DNA of 64,000 nucleotides from CBDHGY01 sp965263325. GTDB taxonomy: Bacteria; Pseudomonadota; Alphaproteobacteria; Caulobacterales; Hyphomonadaceae. The stretch's first letter is position 1; each line of letters opens with the position of its first letter. The notes under the pieces were generated by a model. It was not told the origin of the DNA, made no database searches, and saw only the letters and a program-made list of their open reading frames with translations. Location: positions 744,001 through 808,000 of the forward strand of contig CBDHGY010000002.1 of assembly GCA_965263325.1 (NCBI GenBank), in the 5' to 3' direction. Position numbers and translations under genes: made by a program. This document shows positions 33,251-42,153 of the stretch, piece after piece.

Positions 33251-35809
33251 CTATTCTCCAGAAGGTTGGTTTATCACGCTTCGGATCCAGTCTGCATGAC
33301 TTGCAATGCGGGTATATACTCCAGGTTTGCCATCTGCTTCACACTTGCCGCCCCAGCTTGCAATGCCGACAAGCTTCATATCGGTTATCGGCCCTTGCAC
33401 GACAGGGCCTCCGCTATCTCCTGGGCACGATTTTCGCTCGAGATCGCTCGCGCAAAATACACGTTCATGGATATCCTTTGACTTATTACCCCAGCGATCG
33501 GGCGCGCGGCATTTATCATTCTCCATGACTTTTAGCTGCACTTCTCGTAATTCACGAGACCTATGGTTCTGAATGCCGCGAAGTTCTGTTTTACCCCAAC
33601 CGAAGATTCGAACGGACGCGCCGTCCACAAGTCCCGCCCCTGTGTCATCCAGATCTATCGCCGCCACAGATGTTTGACTGCGGGGTTCGGACCTCGCCTC
33701 AACCCTTGCTGACTTTTCCTCCGCGCTCTGATTGAAATCTATTCGATTGACTTCGGTTTCTGTTGCGACATCCCACAACCGAACATAACCGTTATCGCCA
33801 TAAGTCAACAATCGCTGGCCGTTTTCCAGAAGCCGTGCACCTCTGACCCGGCCGCCATGATAAACCGCTCCAATTCTGGTGCCGGCAGCCACATCCCACA
33901 CCTGCACGCTGCCATTTTCGTTCAACACCAAGAGAAATTCATCATCTTCTAAAAATTGATAGCCTGACACTGCCACACTATGATTGAGTCTGCGCTCCGG
34001 CTCGCAGACCCCAGCTTTATCCACACAAGTCTTGAGATTCCAAATGCGGGTAACCCCATCTGCGCTTCCATGCATTATTGCGCGACGTCCTTCAGCCACC
34101 TTCCAATTTTGGGAAAGTGCATAGGCGATTGCCTCCGGATCGGAGCGTTCGAGGGTCGCGAGCCGCTTGCCATTGGACAAATCCCATACGGATGTGAATT
34201 CGTCTAGGGGTTCCACCATTCCGCCGTCCACACGTTCGAATTTAGTGGATCTAATTATGGCGGTGTTGGACTCGTCGAATATCTTCACATCGTTGATGAA
34301 TTCATTCTGCAATGAAATTCGCCCTATCCGCTGCATACTCGCAACATCCCAAATATCTGCGCGACCCCAGTCGTCAATTCGCACCAATGCTCGGGCACCT
34401 TTTGAGTATATATGAGCGCGTGCTTGCTCAGCGAAATCGTAGGTGGGAAACTGAGCGATCGGCTGACCGGACGTGACTTCGACCAAAATGATCTTATCCT
34501 GAGCTATCGAAAGGATGTATGAGCCATCCTCTGAGACTTGCGGTTCTATAACACCGGTCAATACCTTTGTGATCAAACGTCCATTTGCATCAAAAACAGA
34601 AAGGTCACCGCGTGCGCCTCGAAGCACGAAACTGTGTCGGTCAGGTGATACATTTTCAAATTCTTGCCCGAAGGCACCTTCGATCATGATACGAACACCC
34701 GTCTGAACATCATAAAGAGCCGGTGGCGATTCATTAGAGAGAAGTGTTTTGCCGCCATTCAGCGGAGTAAATCGAACGGGTAATCCTTCTCTTTTGATTT
34801 CACTTAACAGCTCTCCGGTATCGATATTCCAAATTTTCGAAATATCTCCTTGGGTGATTAATAAGCGCTCTTCCGGAAATATATCCATTTCATACAGAGG
34901 TTGATGATTGAATTCGATTTCCGGCAGTTGATCATCAAGCGAGACTATTTTTCCGCCGAACCTATTTGCTGTAAATAATCGGGTTCTATTATCGATGATT
35001 TGACCGCCCGCATAAGCATCTAATGACACGCTCGCACTCCACTGTAGTGGATTCCAAATATGTGCTGATGGACTTTCGATATCATCCCCGGCACCTAGAA
35101 ATACGACCCATTGGCGATCGTCCACAATCGCGACATCCAGTATAGGTTCGCTAGCTATCTTAAAGTTACCGGTCTTACTGTAGGAAACGGAACGCCCGTC
35201 GCTGCTTTCAGTTTCTATACGCACGAGGGCTATATCATTCTCTCGCGTGTCACTGCCTGGGTCTCGACGAATAACTTCCTGAACCCGGTACAACGCCCCT
35301 TGATCATCGCTTATGTCGCCGACACCTAGTCGCACGCCGTATTTATCGTCCAATTCAGGATCTTTAAAACAGTGTGCCGCTGTCGCAATCCAGTTTGGGG
35401 CGATAAGCGCTCCGCCGCAAATGTGCCGTGCACTCCAAATGGGCAAATCTTGAATACCCTCTTCAGCTAAATAGTCTGCGATATAATCTTCTGGTGTGAA
35501 TTCCGGATGAAGGTAAATTTGCGCCTGGAACGGAGCCGCCTCTGCTGGAATGGGAAGCCCATGGGCCGGAGCTTTTGCTCCTTCTTCGCACCACCATGCA
35601 TCCTGCGCTGTTTTTCGACAACGTTCCACCCAACCCGTCTTGCCAACCACACGATTGACGTCAGCGAAGCTCAGTGTGGGAAGATCGACCGCGGGAAATT
35701 TGCTCTTCTGTGCAGTATTTTCCAGCGCCCGGTCACTAGGCAAACTGAGGGAACCACACGCTGACAATACCAACACCGCAAAGAGTGCGCTCATGAAATT
35801 TCGTACCAT
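33251..35809 (-). CDS. Lipoprotein trypsin-like protease with a beta-propeller inserted in the catalytic domain (paralog 2)
   Basis: 852 residues with the same design as the next gene downstream. Lipobox LSAC (Cys18). Catalytic His146 (ATAAHC), Asp192 (ENDIALVRI) and Ser799 (SCPGDSGGP), separated by a WD40-like propeller at about 203-705. Good WD40 blades are GSADGVTRIWNLKTC, LVLNENGSVQVWDVAAGTRIGAVYHGG and LLTYGDNGYVRLWDVATETEV. The protease halves are very similar to the neighbour, while the propeller sequence differs much more. Residue 189-equivalent is again Lys. Both proteins should be exported and anchored to a membrane as lipoproteins. I infer sensor-controlled proteolysis, the propeller being the sensor; no substrate is evident. 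Confidence 0.88.
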   Translation of the reverse strand: MVRNFMSALFAVLVLSACGSLSLPSDRALENTAQKSKFPAVDLPTLSFADVNRVVGKTGWVERCRKTAQDAWWCEEGAKAPAHGLPIPAEAAPFQAQIYLHPEFTPEDYIADYLAEEGIQDLPIWSARHICGGALIAPNWIATAAHCFKDPELDDKYGVRLGVGDISDDQGALYRVQEVIRRDPGSDTRENDIALVRIETESSDGRSVSYSKTGNFKIASEPILDVAIVDDRQWVVFLGAGDDIESPSAHIWNPLQWSASVSLDAYAGGQIIDNRTRLFTANRFGGKIVSLDDQLPEIEFNHQPLYEMDIFPEERLLITQGDISKIWNIDTGELLSEIKREGLPVRFTPLNGGKTLLSNESPPALYDVQTGVRIMIEGAFGQEFENVSPDRHSFVLRGARGDLSVFDANGRLITKVLTGVIEPQVSEDGSYILSIAQDKIILVEVTSGQPIAQFPTYDFAEQARAHIYSKGARALVRIDDWGRADIWDVASMQRIGRISLQNEFINDVKIFDESNTAIIRSTKFERVDGGMVEPLDEFTSVWDLSNGKRLATLERSDPEAIAYALSQNWKVAEGRRAIMHGSADGVTRIWNLKTCVDKAGVCEPERRLNHSVAVSGYQFLEDDEFLLVLNENGSVQVWDVAAGTRIGAVYHGGRVRGARLLENGQRLLTYGDNGYVRLWDVATETEVNRIDFNQSAEEKSARVEARSEPRSQTSVAAIDLDDTGAGLVDGASVRIFGWGKTELRGIQNHRSRELREVQLKVMENDKCRAPDRWGNKSKDIHERVFCASDLERKSCPGDSGGPVVQGPITDMKLVGIASWGGKCEADGKPGVYTRIASHADWIRSVINQPSGE

Positions 35810-35917
35810 TACAACTCGTCCCCACGATGAATGTGCCCCGCATCTCCTATCACCATTCTAGGAGCAGCGAAATGTAAACTAAGTCTCGTCAAGCAAGCTA
35901 GCTGGCTGACTTCCAAC

Positions 35918-35945
35918 AAAACAGCGGGTTCGCAGCGGCTGTTTT
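35918..35945. terminator. Terminator-like hairpin
   Basis: AAAACAGC and GCTGTTTT form a perfect 8-bp inverted repeat with a 12-base loop. Both ends are A/T runs, so it could act on either strand; on the minus strand it would close the operon that ends with the gene at 36294. Confidence 0.5.
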
Positions 35946-35986
35946 ATTTGCGCATCGAGCGGGCGCGGCATGCCGAGACCCTCGAT

Positions 35987-36063
35987 CTTATGTCTGTTGT
36001 TGCGCCCAACTGAGCCGAACACTCTAGAAATTTGTAGGGACGTTCCTCGCCAAGATCGGACAT
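35987..36063 (+). repeat. Dispersed palindromic repeat, copy D
   Basis: Left box CTTATGTCTGTTGTTGCGCC and right box GTAGGGACGTTCCTCGCC followed by AAGATCGGACAT. Same layout as copies B and C. Confidence 0.65.
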
Positions 36064-36293
36064 ACGAATGATCCAGTTGAACGGCTGAGGTTACTGAAGA
36101 CGGTCGTCTGAGCTGCTTAAGATCAGGAAGCCGACATTGTGTCAGTGTCTCGGTTGGAGTGTTTTTCAGGCGCTCTTACATTGTCTGCGCGCGGCTGAAC
36201 GCCCGAAAATAGCCCTACGAAATCACGATAATTGCAAGTATGCGAAAACTCGCCGACGACGGTTTAGTTGACGACTGACAAATGCGTTGGCGC

Positions 36294-36935
36294 TTAACGC
36301 CGTTGTACGCCAACCTTCTCTAGTCGCCAACGCAGGGTGTCCATCCGGTCCTGTCCAAAGAAGGGCTCGCCGTTGAACACCATGGTGGGGACGCCCCAGC
36401 CACCGGCCGCTTCCAGTGCGGCATGGTTGGACTCGATTTCGGGCATCGGATCAGTGGCCGCAATTGCCGCATCAAGTTCGGCAAGATCAAGCCCTGCCGC
36501 ATCTGTCGCCTTTGCCAGTTTGCCGCCTTCGTCCCAGCCGCGCTCACCGCCCCAGATCAGGTGCGAGATATGGTAGGCGAATTCCAGCCCTTTCCCACGC
36601 CGCGCCGCTTCAATGCCAAGGCCGGTGAGACGATAGATATAGGGCTGTTCCTCGGCTACTTCGAACGTCGCCATATCCTGAACGATAGGATCGGGCGAAG
36701 GGCGATCAAACTTCATGCCCAGGAATTCCGCGCGGCGGAACGCGTCAATTATAATGTACTTCACGCGCCGCTGGTCGCCAGTGAACAGAGTTTCCTTCGT
36801 GCGTACAGCGATAGGCAGCACCGGACGAAGCTGCACGTCCACTTCAAAATCCTCACGCAGACGCATCAGATCCGGGGTCACGAGATACGAGTATGGACTG
36901 CGAAACGACCAGAAGACGTCTACAGTATGGGTCAT
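36294..36935 (-). CDS. DsbA-family protein, 2-hydroxychromene-2-carboxylate isomerase-like
   Basis: 213 residues, no signal peptide. The thioredoxin-like DsbA fold of the HCCA isomerase group is indicated by VDVFWSFRSPYSYLV at the N-terminus, where Ser-Pro replaces the CxxC, and by GVPTMVFNGEPFFGQDRMDTLRW at the end. HCCA isomerases use glutathione in naphthalene-type degradation, but many relatives have unknown substrates. It is the last gene of the minus-strand run from 40.4 kb. No aromatic-degradation genes lie nearby. Confidence 0.8.
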   Translation of the reverse strand: MTHTVDVFWSFRSPYSYLVTPDLMRLREDFEVDVQLRPVLPIAVRTKETLFTGDQRRVKYIIIDAFRRAEFLGMKFDRPSPDPIVQDMATFEVAEEQPYIYRLTGLGIEAARRGKGLEFAYHISHLIWGGERGWDEGGKLAKATDAAGLDLAELDAAIAATDPMPEIESNHAALEAAGGWGVPTMVFNGEPFFGQDRMDTLRWRLEKVGVQRR

Positions 36936-36956
36936 GCTGGAGCTCCTTGATTTAGA

Positions 36957-37907
36957 TTACTGCAAAAGTGAGATTGTCGTGTCGGGATTCAGGTCCTCAC
37001 GCGGATCGGTCACATGACCGGCCGGGAAGAAAACAGATTTCACAGCATCGGTCGTGCCAAGGCAAAGCAGATGGTTATTATCGCCATCCTTAAGGTCTGC
37101 GAGCGCGAAAGGTGTGATTTCGGCCGTTTTGTCATCAGCGCCGACGGTTGTGACTTTGTACAATTTTCGCTCGTTATCATCTGCTGGATCGCCGCCGGGC
37201 TTCGTGATGCCGCCGCTCCATGTAACACGCACGACTTGCTCGGTACCAAACGGGCATCGGCTTCCGCCGCCCCACGGGAAGCTCGTGGCCTTGCCGCCGA
37301 GCTCCCACTGAGTTTCTGGAACAATCTCGGCCCAAACCATGGTCGGACCGGCTTCAAGCGGTGTAGCTTCCGCGCTGGCCCCCTTGAAATTGACCGTTCC
37401 GTCGAGCGAAAGCACATTGCCGACGATCTCGACGGTGACAGGCTCATCTTCTGCGCTGCCATAGAAACCGGCGAGGAGCGCTGTGCGCAATTCACCAGGA
37501 TCGCTGGCCGGGTCGAGTGTCAGACAGGTGACAGGATTGATTGCGCCGGATTGAGTCGTGATCTCAAAGTCTCCGGGCTCAAGCGTCGCGATATCCACCT
37601 CATGGGAGAAGATAACTGGCATACCGTCAGCCCCGCCGGCGCCCTCGCAAGCGACGCGATCTGTGATCCGCTTCGGTAAAGCGTCATCAAGGCCGAAGAA
37701 GGCCGAAATCAGTTCGGCGTCCCGGCCATCGGCATGGCTGCGGTTCGTGACGCTGGCCTCGGTCGTGTCGGTTTGCGAGTACGTGTCCAAGGTGCGCTCA
37801 TAATTCGCGGCCCTCTTTGCGAGGCTAATGCTCTCGCAGCCAGCAAGCAACATTGCGCTAGATGCAAGGATTAAGGGCGTTCGTCCCCCCGAGAAAATCG
37901 ATACCAT
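36957..37907 (-). CDS. Lipoprotein of unknown function
   Basis: 316 residues. Signal with lipobox LLAGC (about Cys24). The mature part is beta-rich, has several cysteines and a short TTQSGAINPVTCLTLDP region resembling a secreted sandwich fold, but I recognise no family. It lies 21 bases before the DsbA-like gene, and 96 bases after the Tyr/Gly-rich protein gene, so co-transcription is likely. Confidence 0.7.
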   Translation of the reverse strand: MVSIFSGGRTPLILASSAMLLAGCESISLAKRAANYERTLDTYSQTDTTEASVTNRSHADGRDAELISAFFGLDDALPKRITDRVACEGAGGADGMPVIFSHEVDIATLEPGDFEITTQSGAINPVTCLTLDPASDPGELRTALLAGFYGSAEDEPVTVEIVGNVLSLDGTVNFKGASAEATPLEAGPTMVWAEIVPETQWELGGKATSFPWGGGSRCPFGTEQVVRVTWSGGITKPGGDPADDNERKLYKVTTVGADDKTAEITPFALADLKDGDNNHLLCLGTTDAVKSVFFPAGHVTDPREDLNPDTTISLLQ

Positions 37908-38003
37908 ATGTTTTTCCTGCTGTTCGAGTTGTAGGTCGAAAGGTTTGGGAAGCAGCGGTATCTCGTTTCAGAAATACCTCATCCGCAAACCATATCGCCT
38001 TTA

Positions 38004-40388
38004 CTAACGTCGACTACCGAATGTTCTCCCCCCCGACCGCCCGCCGGAAAAGCTTCGCGATCGATCGGCTTTGAATGACTCATAGCGCGATCGTCCACCG
38101 GTCCGAGCTGAGCGGTCACGCTCCAGCTGCTGGAGATCGTAATCCTGCCATTGGTTGCGTTGCGCGTTAGAGAAACGGTCGCTCTGCCCAATCGACGAAG
38201 CATCTACACCTCTCTCATTCGCAGCGGACTGAACGCTGTCGCGGGCACCTGTTGTATCAACGCTGGACCATTCCCCGTTGCTGTTGGTTTCCCACTGGCC
38301 GTCTTCGGTTCGGCGATAGACATTGCCGTTCGCCCCGGCATAGAGGTCGCCATCCGAGGTCTGGCCGACCGTTGCGCGATTGTCGTAGTTGCCGACCTGC
38401 GTGGCCCGACCGCCCTCTGAAGTCTGAGCTTCGCGCCGGAAGCCATCCTCGGTGGCGTAGCGTTCGGTCTGGACCCAATTATCATCGCGCTGAATGACAG
38501 TTTCCCCCCACGCCTCATAGCTGTTGCTATCGGACCATTGGATCGCCTGGCTGGTATTCGTGCTAATATCATTGCGCGGATTATACGACCAGCCCTCGTA
38601 AACGGCCGTGTCATAGTCGTAGGCATAAGCGTTGCCGCCATAGCGCCCGGTATTGGGATTGTAACGATTGCTCTGCCCGTATCCGCCGTAGGGTCCATAG
38701 GCGTAGTGTCCATGGACATAAGTTCCGGTATTGACCTGATAGATACTCGCCTGCCCGTAAGTGTAGGGATATGGCGCGTAATAATAAGACGGGTAATAGG
38801 TATAATAGTAGGGGTTGTAATAGCTACCCCAGTAATACCCTGAACCGTACACCACGACGCCGCCGCTGACATAGCTATAGTGATAGCCGGGCGTGTAGCC
38901 GAAATAGATTTTCTCCGGTGTCGACTCATACACCTTCACATAGGTGACATGGTGTGCCGGTGAACTGGCCGGGATCTGGTACATCTCTGCCGGGATCGTA
39001 TCCGTTACTTGCCATGGGCCGTTCGGATCATCGGCCACGAACCAGACAGCCTCGTGACAGAGATAATATTTCCCGTCCACACGGAAGACGTCAAAGGTAG
39101 TGTTCGTAACCAGATACACATTGACGCCTTCAATTTTCGCAAATTCAGGTGCGTCGCCGGCATAGATCACTTTTGGCGCGTCGATTGAGCGGGACACTTC
39201 GGCAGTCTGCGGGATCTGGGCTTGAGCGACGGCTAGGGCGGCTTCCTCCGTTCCCGGGATGGAGGCGCGGACATGGCCGCGTGGATGGCCCGCTGGGATG
39301 CTCTGGAATGCTGCTGGCAGTGACGTTACGCTCGACCATGTTCCATTAAGGGAGGTCGCCTTGAACCAGCGGCCTGAAGTCAGGTAATAATAAAATCGAT
39401 CGTCGGCGTTGAATACAATATCGCTGGACGTATTCGCTACAAACGAGAGACGTGTCCCCGGGACTGGTTCAAGCTCAGCGCCGCCTTTTGTGACGATCAG
39501 TTCCGCAGGCGCTGCGGCAACCAGAATATCGGGCATCTCTTCGGCAGGGATCGAGCCGCCGGGAATCGCCGCCTTTACGGCTTTCCAGCGATCCTCATCA
39601 GGAAGTGCGGATAGACCCTCCGGCGCTTTCGTCATGCTCCAAGGACCATCGAGTGTCGGGGCGCTTAGCCAAGTATCTCCGAGCAGGAGAAAATACTTAT
39701 CCGTCGCATCGGAATGGAACAAGTCCCAGTTTGTATTGACGATAATTGACAGTCCCTGAGCACCTTCGACGGCCACCTTGATCGGATCTCCGTCTATCAC
39801 AACCAACATGGTTGGCTTGGTGGCATAAAGAATGGTTGGTGGAGCGAGAGAAACCTCCACGGATATGTCTTTTGCCGCTTCATCGGCCACATAGCCGAGG
39901 ACGACGTCGAGGGGGATCGTCTCCGGCTCGGTCTTGATATTGGCACTGAGCGTCGTTTTCAGGGTTGCCGCCTGAGCGTCGTCAAGCTCTGAGAAGTTCA
40001 TCTCCAGGATATTGCGGTTAAAGATTGTAACGAGTCGATTGTCCTTGTCGACGACCATGTCTGCACTGAACTTAATCGCTCCGTAGGTTGGTTGCCCCTC
40101 ATTGGGTCGATAGACCGCCGCGCTCCAAGCCGTAAGTTCTGTAAACCCAGCATGCTCTTCAATCTGCGGCTCATGAACCGTGAAGGTCCCGTTCGGCAGC
40201 ATGACAGTGCGCGGAAACTCTGTTGCCTCCGGTGCATCGTACTGCTGGGTCGCTCCAGGCTGAGTAATGCCTGCTTCTTGGGAACTGGCGGTTGAACCAG
40301 AATTAGTCGCACAGGCTGGGATAACAAAAAGCCCCAGTGTCAGCAAAACGCTGAGCGCGGTACTCTTGCGCAGCAGTCTATCAGTCAT
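38004..40388 (-). CDS. Tyr/Gly-rich exported protein with three internal repeats
   Basis: 794 residues. The signal ends near a lipobox-like sequence (IPAC, about Cys26). Three repeats of about 100 residues follow (roughly 180-285, 286-400 and 405-500), each with a [NV]T-x-D[VLI] strand, a YYYLTSGRWFKATSLNGTW-type turn and a closing IP-x-HP. Then comes a low-complexity Tyr/Gly/Pro stretch (about 515-610; YYWGSYYNPYYYTYYPSYYY) and an Arg/Ser/Gly-rich tail. Similar proteins are widespread and unnamed in environmental proteobacteria. Ten bases separate it from a small lipoprotein gene upstream, so the two form an operon. Role unknown; surface exposure is likely. Confidence 0.75.
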   Translation of the reverse strand: MTDRLLRKSTALSVLLTLGLFVIPACATNSGSTASSQEAGITQPGATQQYDAPEATEFPRTVMLPNGTFTVHEPQIEEHAGFTELTAWSAAVYRPNEGQPTYGAIKFSADMVVDKDNRLVTIFNRNILEMNFSELDDAQAATLKTTLSANIKTEPETIPLDVVLGYVADEAAKDISVEVSLAPPTILYATKPTMLVVIDGDPIKVAVEGAQGLSIIVNTNWDLFHSDATDKYFLLLGDTWLSAPTLDGPWSMTKAPEGLSALPDEDRWKAVKAAIPGGSIPAEEMPDILVAAAPAELIVTKGGAELEPVPGTRLSFVANTSSDIVFNADDRFYYYLTSGRWFKATSLNGTWSSVTSLPAAFQSIPAGHPRGHVRASIPGTEEAALAVAQAQIPQTAEVSRSIDAPKVIYAGDAPEFAKIEGVNVYLVTNTTFDVFRVDGKYYLCHEAVWFVADDPNGPWQVTDTIPAEMYQIPASSPAHHVTYVKVYESTPEKIYFGYTPGYHYSYVSGGVVVYGSGYYWGSYYNPYYYTYYPSYYYAPYPYTYGQASIYQVNTGTYVHGHYAYGPYGGYGQSNRYNPNTGRYGGNAYAYDYDTAVYEGWSYNPRNDISTNTSQAIQWSDSNSYEAWGETVIQRDDNWVQTERYATEDGFRREAQTSEGGRATQVGNYDNRATVGQTSDGDLYAGANGNVYRRTEDGQWETNSNGEWSSVDTTGARDSVQSAANERGVDASSIGQSDRFSNAQRNQWQDYDLQQLERDRSARTGGRSRYESFKADRSRSFSGGRSGGRTFGSRR

Positions 40389-40397
40389 AATCGGCCC

Positions 40398-40736
40398 CTA
40401 TTCGGTTGCAGCAACGTCTTCGCGAGAGATCCCGCACGTCGTCTCAATCTCTTCGATACGGGCGTTTAGCTCGCCCTGCGTGCGCCCGGTCAAAACGCTC
40501 GCACGGTCTCTATAAGACCCGGTTGCAACCCCTGAGACCGCACCGACCGGGGTGACCGTCTGAACAGCCGAAAACGCCCGCTCGCGACGTGACGGCATAG
40601 CCGCTTCAAGAGCCGCGATATCGGCCTCGGCCGACTCGCAATTCACGGGTTCGGCGAGCAAGGAGGCACGCTCGTCATGACTTGACGTGGTACAACCGAC
40701 GAGTAGAGCCGCAAGGGCAATGGGAACGAGTTTCAT
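40398..40736 (-). CDS. Small lipoprotein
   Basis: 112 residues. Signal with lipobox LVGC (Cys15). The mature part has two more cysteines (NCESAE and TTCGIS), spaced as if forming a disulfide, and a glycine-rich PVGAVSGVATG segment that could insert in a membrane. No family named. It precedes the Tyr/Gly-rich protein gene by 10 bases and probably works with it. Confidence 0.7.
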   Translation of the reverse strand: MKLVPIALAALLVGCTTSSHDERASLLAEPVNCESAEADIAALEAAMPSRRERAFSAVQTVTPVGAVSGVATGSYRDRASVLTGRTQGELNARIEEIETTCGISREDVAATE

Positions 40737-40786
40737 TGTAAAGTCCTTTCGAATTTTCAGTGTAACGGTGCTTTGAGTCTTCAGGC

Positions 40787-41176
40787 CTATTTTATTGACT
40801 TAGACGCAAACAGAAGCAGGGTAATGACGACCACTTCGACAAAAATCATATCGAGCATGAGGTCGGCACCGTGAAACAGCCAGGCGATCAAGCGCCCAAG
40901 AATCGCGAAGCTGAGGAGCAGTATGGCTGGAAGGAACCAGACGGGGCTCCGGCTGAGCAAGCCAACGAGCATGCAGCAGCCAAGGGTGAAGAAAAACGAG
41001 GCAAGATCAGCGATCTGCGTGCTCAGTCCTGCCCCCTCTAATAGCTCCATGCGAAACAGTGACCCGATGAAATCCGGTGAGATCCACCAAGCGAAACCGA
41101 TAAATATGAACGCCAATGCGGGTAACGCGATCGCGACTCGCAGCAGCAAATTTGACCCCTGTTTCATCGGTTTCAC
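40787..41176 (-). CDS. Four-helix inner-membrane protein
   Basis: 129 residues with four hydrophobic segments (about 12-32, 54-73, 80-99 and 105-124), resembling DUF4345-type small membrane proteins without a firm match. It lies 21 bases after the outer-membrane barrel gene and 50 bases before the small lipoprotein gene on the same strand. Function unknown. Confidence 0.65.
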   Translation of the reverse strand: MKPMKQGSNLLLRVAIALPALAFIFIGFAWWISPDFIGSLFRMELLEGAGLSTQIADLASFFFTLGCCMLVGLLSRSPVWFLPAILLLSFAILGRLIAWLFHGADLMLDMIFVEVVVITLLLFASKSIK

Positions 41177-41197
41177 AACACCACCCCGCTCAAGCCT

Positions 41198-41959
41198 CTA
41201 GAACTTGACCTGTACGCCGAGGAAGGGGCCTGAAATGTCGGCCTCCACATCGGCTCGATCAAATTCACGCTCAATCGTGAGGTGGCGATAACCACCGACT
41301 GTCGACCACTTTTCATTGAACCGGTAACCAAGGCCTGCAGACGCCTGCCAGGTCAGATCGGCGGAATCACCGATACCAAAACCGCCCACATCAGCGTAAG
41401 CGACGCCATACCATTTTTCGTTAAAGCGTTGGTTCAAACGCGCCGCGATCAGCGCGTCAGCCCATCCCCCATCAAGCTCGAACGATACGTCAGGGGTGAC
41501 GGTCTGTCCGCGCAAAAGGGTTTCGACCGTTGCATCCGTGTAGCGCAAACCGCCACCGATCTCAAAACGCGTGTCCTCATTATCAACCAGCGCATAGAGA
41601 GCGTAGGTGCTGAAGAGCAACATTTGAGAGTCAACTTCAGCTTCGCTGAATAGCGCACCTGTGGGGGTTCCAGCTTCAGCAGACACGTCAAAAAACTGCA
41701 GGTCGCCGATCAGGGAAACGCGACCCTTGCGGGCCTCAAAAGCGCCCAGAAAGGCGATGTCGAGTGTCTCAAGAATCTCGTCGAAATCTACCTCGGCTTC
41801 GATGTCGCCGACGGGTGTTTCCACGGTTGTTGATACACCGGGAAACCAGCCATAGGCCGTCGCAGTGTATTGCCAGGTATTTTCCGCTTCTGAACTTTGC
41901 GCAAAAGCTGCTCCCGGAACAGCAAACAACGCCAGTAGAGCCAACCATTTTGTCGACAT
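41198..41959 (-). CDS. Outer-membrane beta-barrel protein
   Basis: 253 residues from the ATG at 41959, chosen for the AGAAGGAA ribosome site and the following signal peptide (LALLALFAVPGAAFAQ). The mature part has alternating beta strands (YTATAYGWFPGVSTTV, IGGGLRYTDATVE, WYGVAYADVGGFG, SAGLGYRFNEKWSTVGGYRHLTIE) and a terminal phenylalanine (VQVKF), the Bam signal. Size suggests an 8- to 12-strand barrel of the OmpA/OmpW-like sort. No substrate clue. Confidence 0.82.
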   Translation of the reverse strand: MSTKWLALLALFAVPGAAFAQSSEAENTWQYTATAYGWFPGVSTTVETPVGDIEAEVDFDEILETLDIAFLGAFEARKGRVSLIGDLQFFDVSAEAGTPTGALFSEAEVDSQMLLFSTYALYALVDNEDTRFEIGGGLRYTDATVETLLRGQTVTPDVSFELDGGWADALIAARLNQRFNEKWYGVAYADVGGFGIGDSADLTWQASAGLGYRFNEKWSTVGGYRHLTIEREFDRADVEADISGPFLGVQVKF

Positions 41960-42153
41960 TTTTGAATTCCTTCTGATCTTTTGTGCCCGTATGCGTGCGC
42001 ACTTCAATGTACGTTCGGGCAAGCACCAGATATCAGGCTAAGGGGCGGCCTAAACAGTTCCAGAAAGGCCAAAGACCATTCCGTATCGGCCACTTATTAA
42101 AGCAACCATGGTCCTCAAGCCTGCATCAATTCCAAGGCCTGCAGAGCATGCCT

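Larger units (their letters stand above)
35810..36293. other. 484-base gap with hairpin and palindromic repeat, no gene recognised
   Basis: It lies upstream of the protease pair and downstream of the thiol-isomerase-like gene (both minus strand), so it should carry the protease promoter. It contains a terminator-like hairpin at 35918-35945 and repeat copy D at 35987-36063. Confidence 0.5.

Noticed and set aside
37014..37679. Plus-strand open frame of 221 codons opposite the lipoprotein gene
   Set aside because: Composition is atypical (Cys/Arg-rich) and it lies antisense to a better-supported coding frame with a lipoprotein signal.
38204..38929. Second minus-strand frame of 241 codons within the Tyr/Gly-rich protein gene
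   Set aside because: Overlaps the longer frame in the same strand and is Arg/Thr/Met-rich, typical of a frame-shifted reading of low-complexity DNA.
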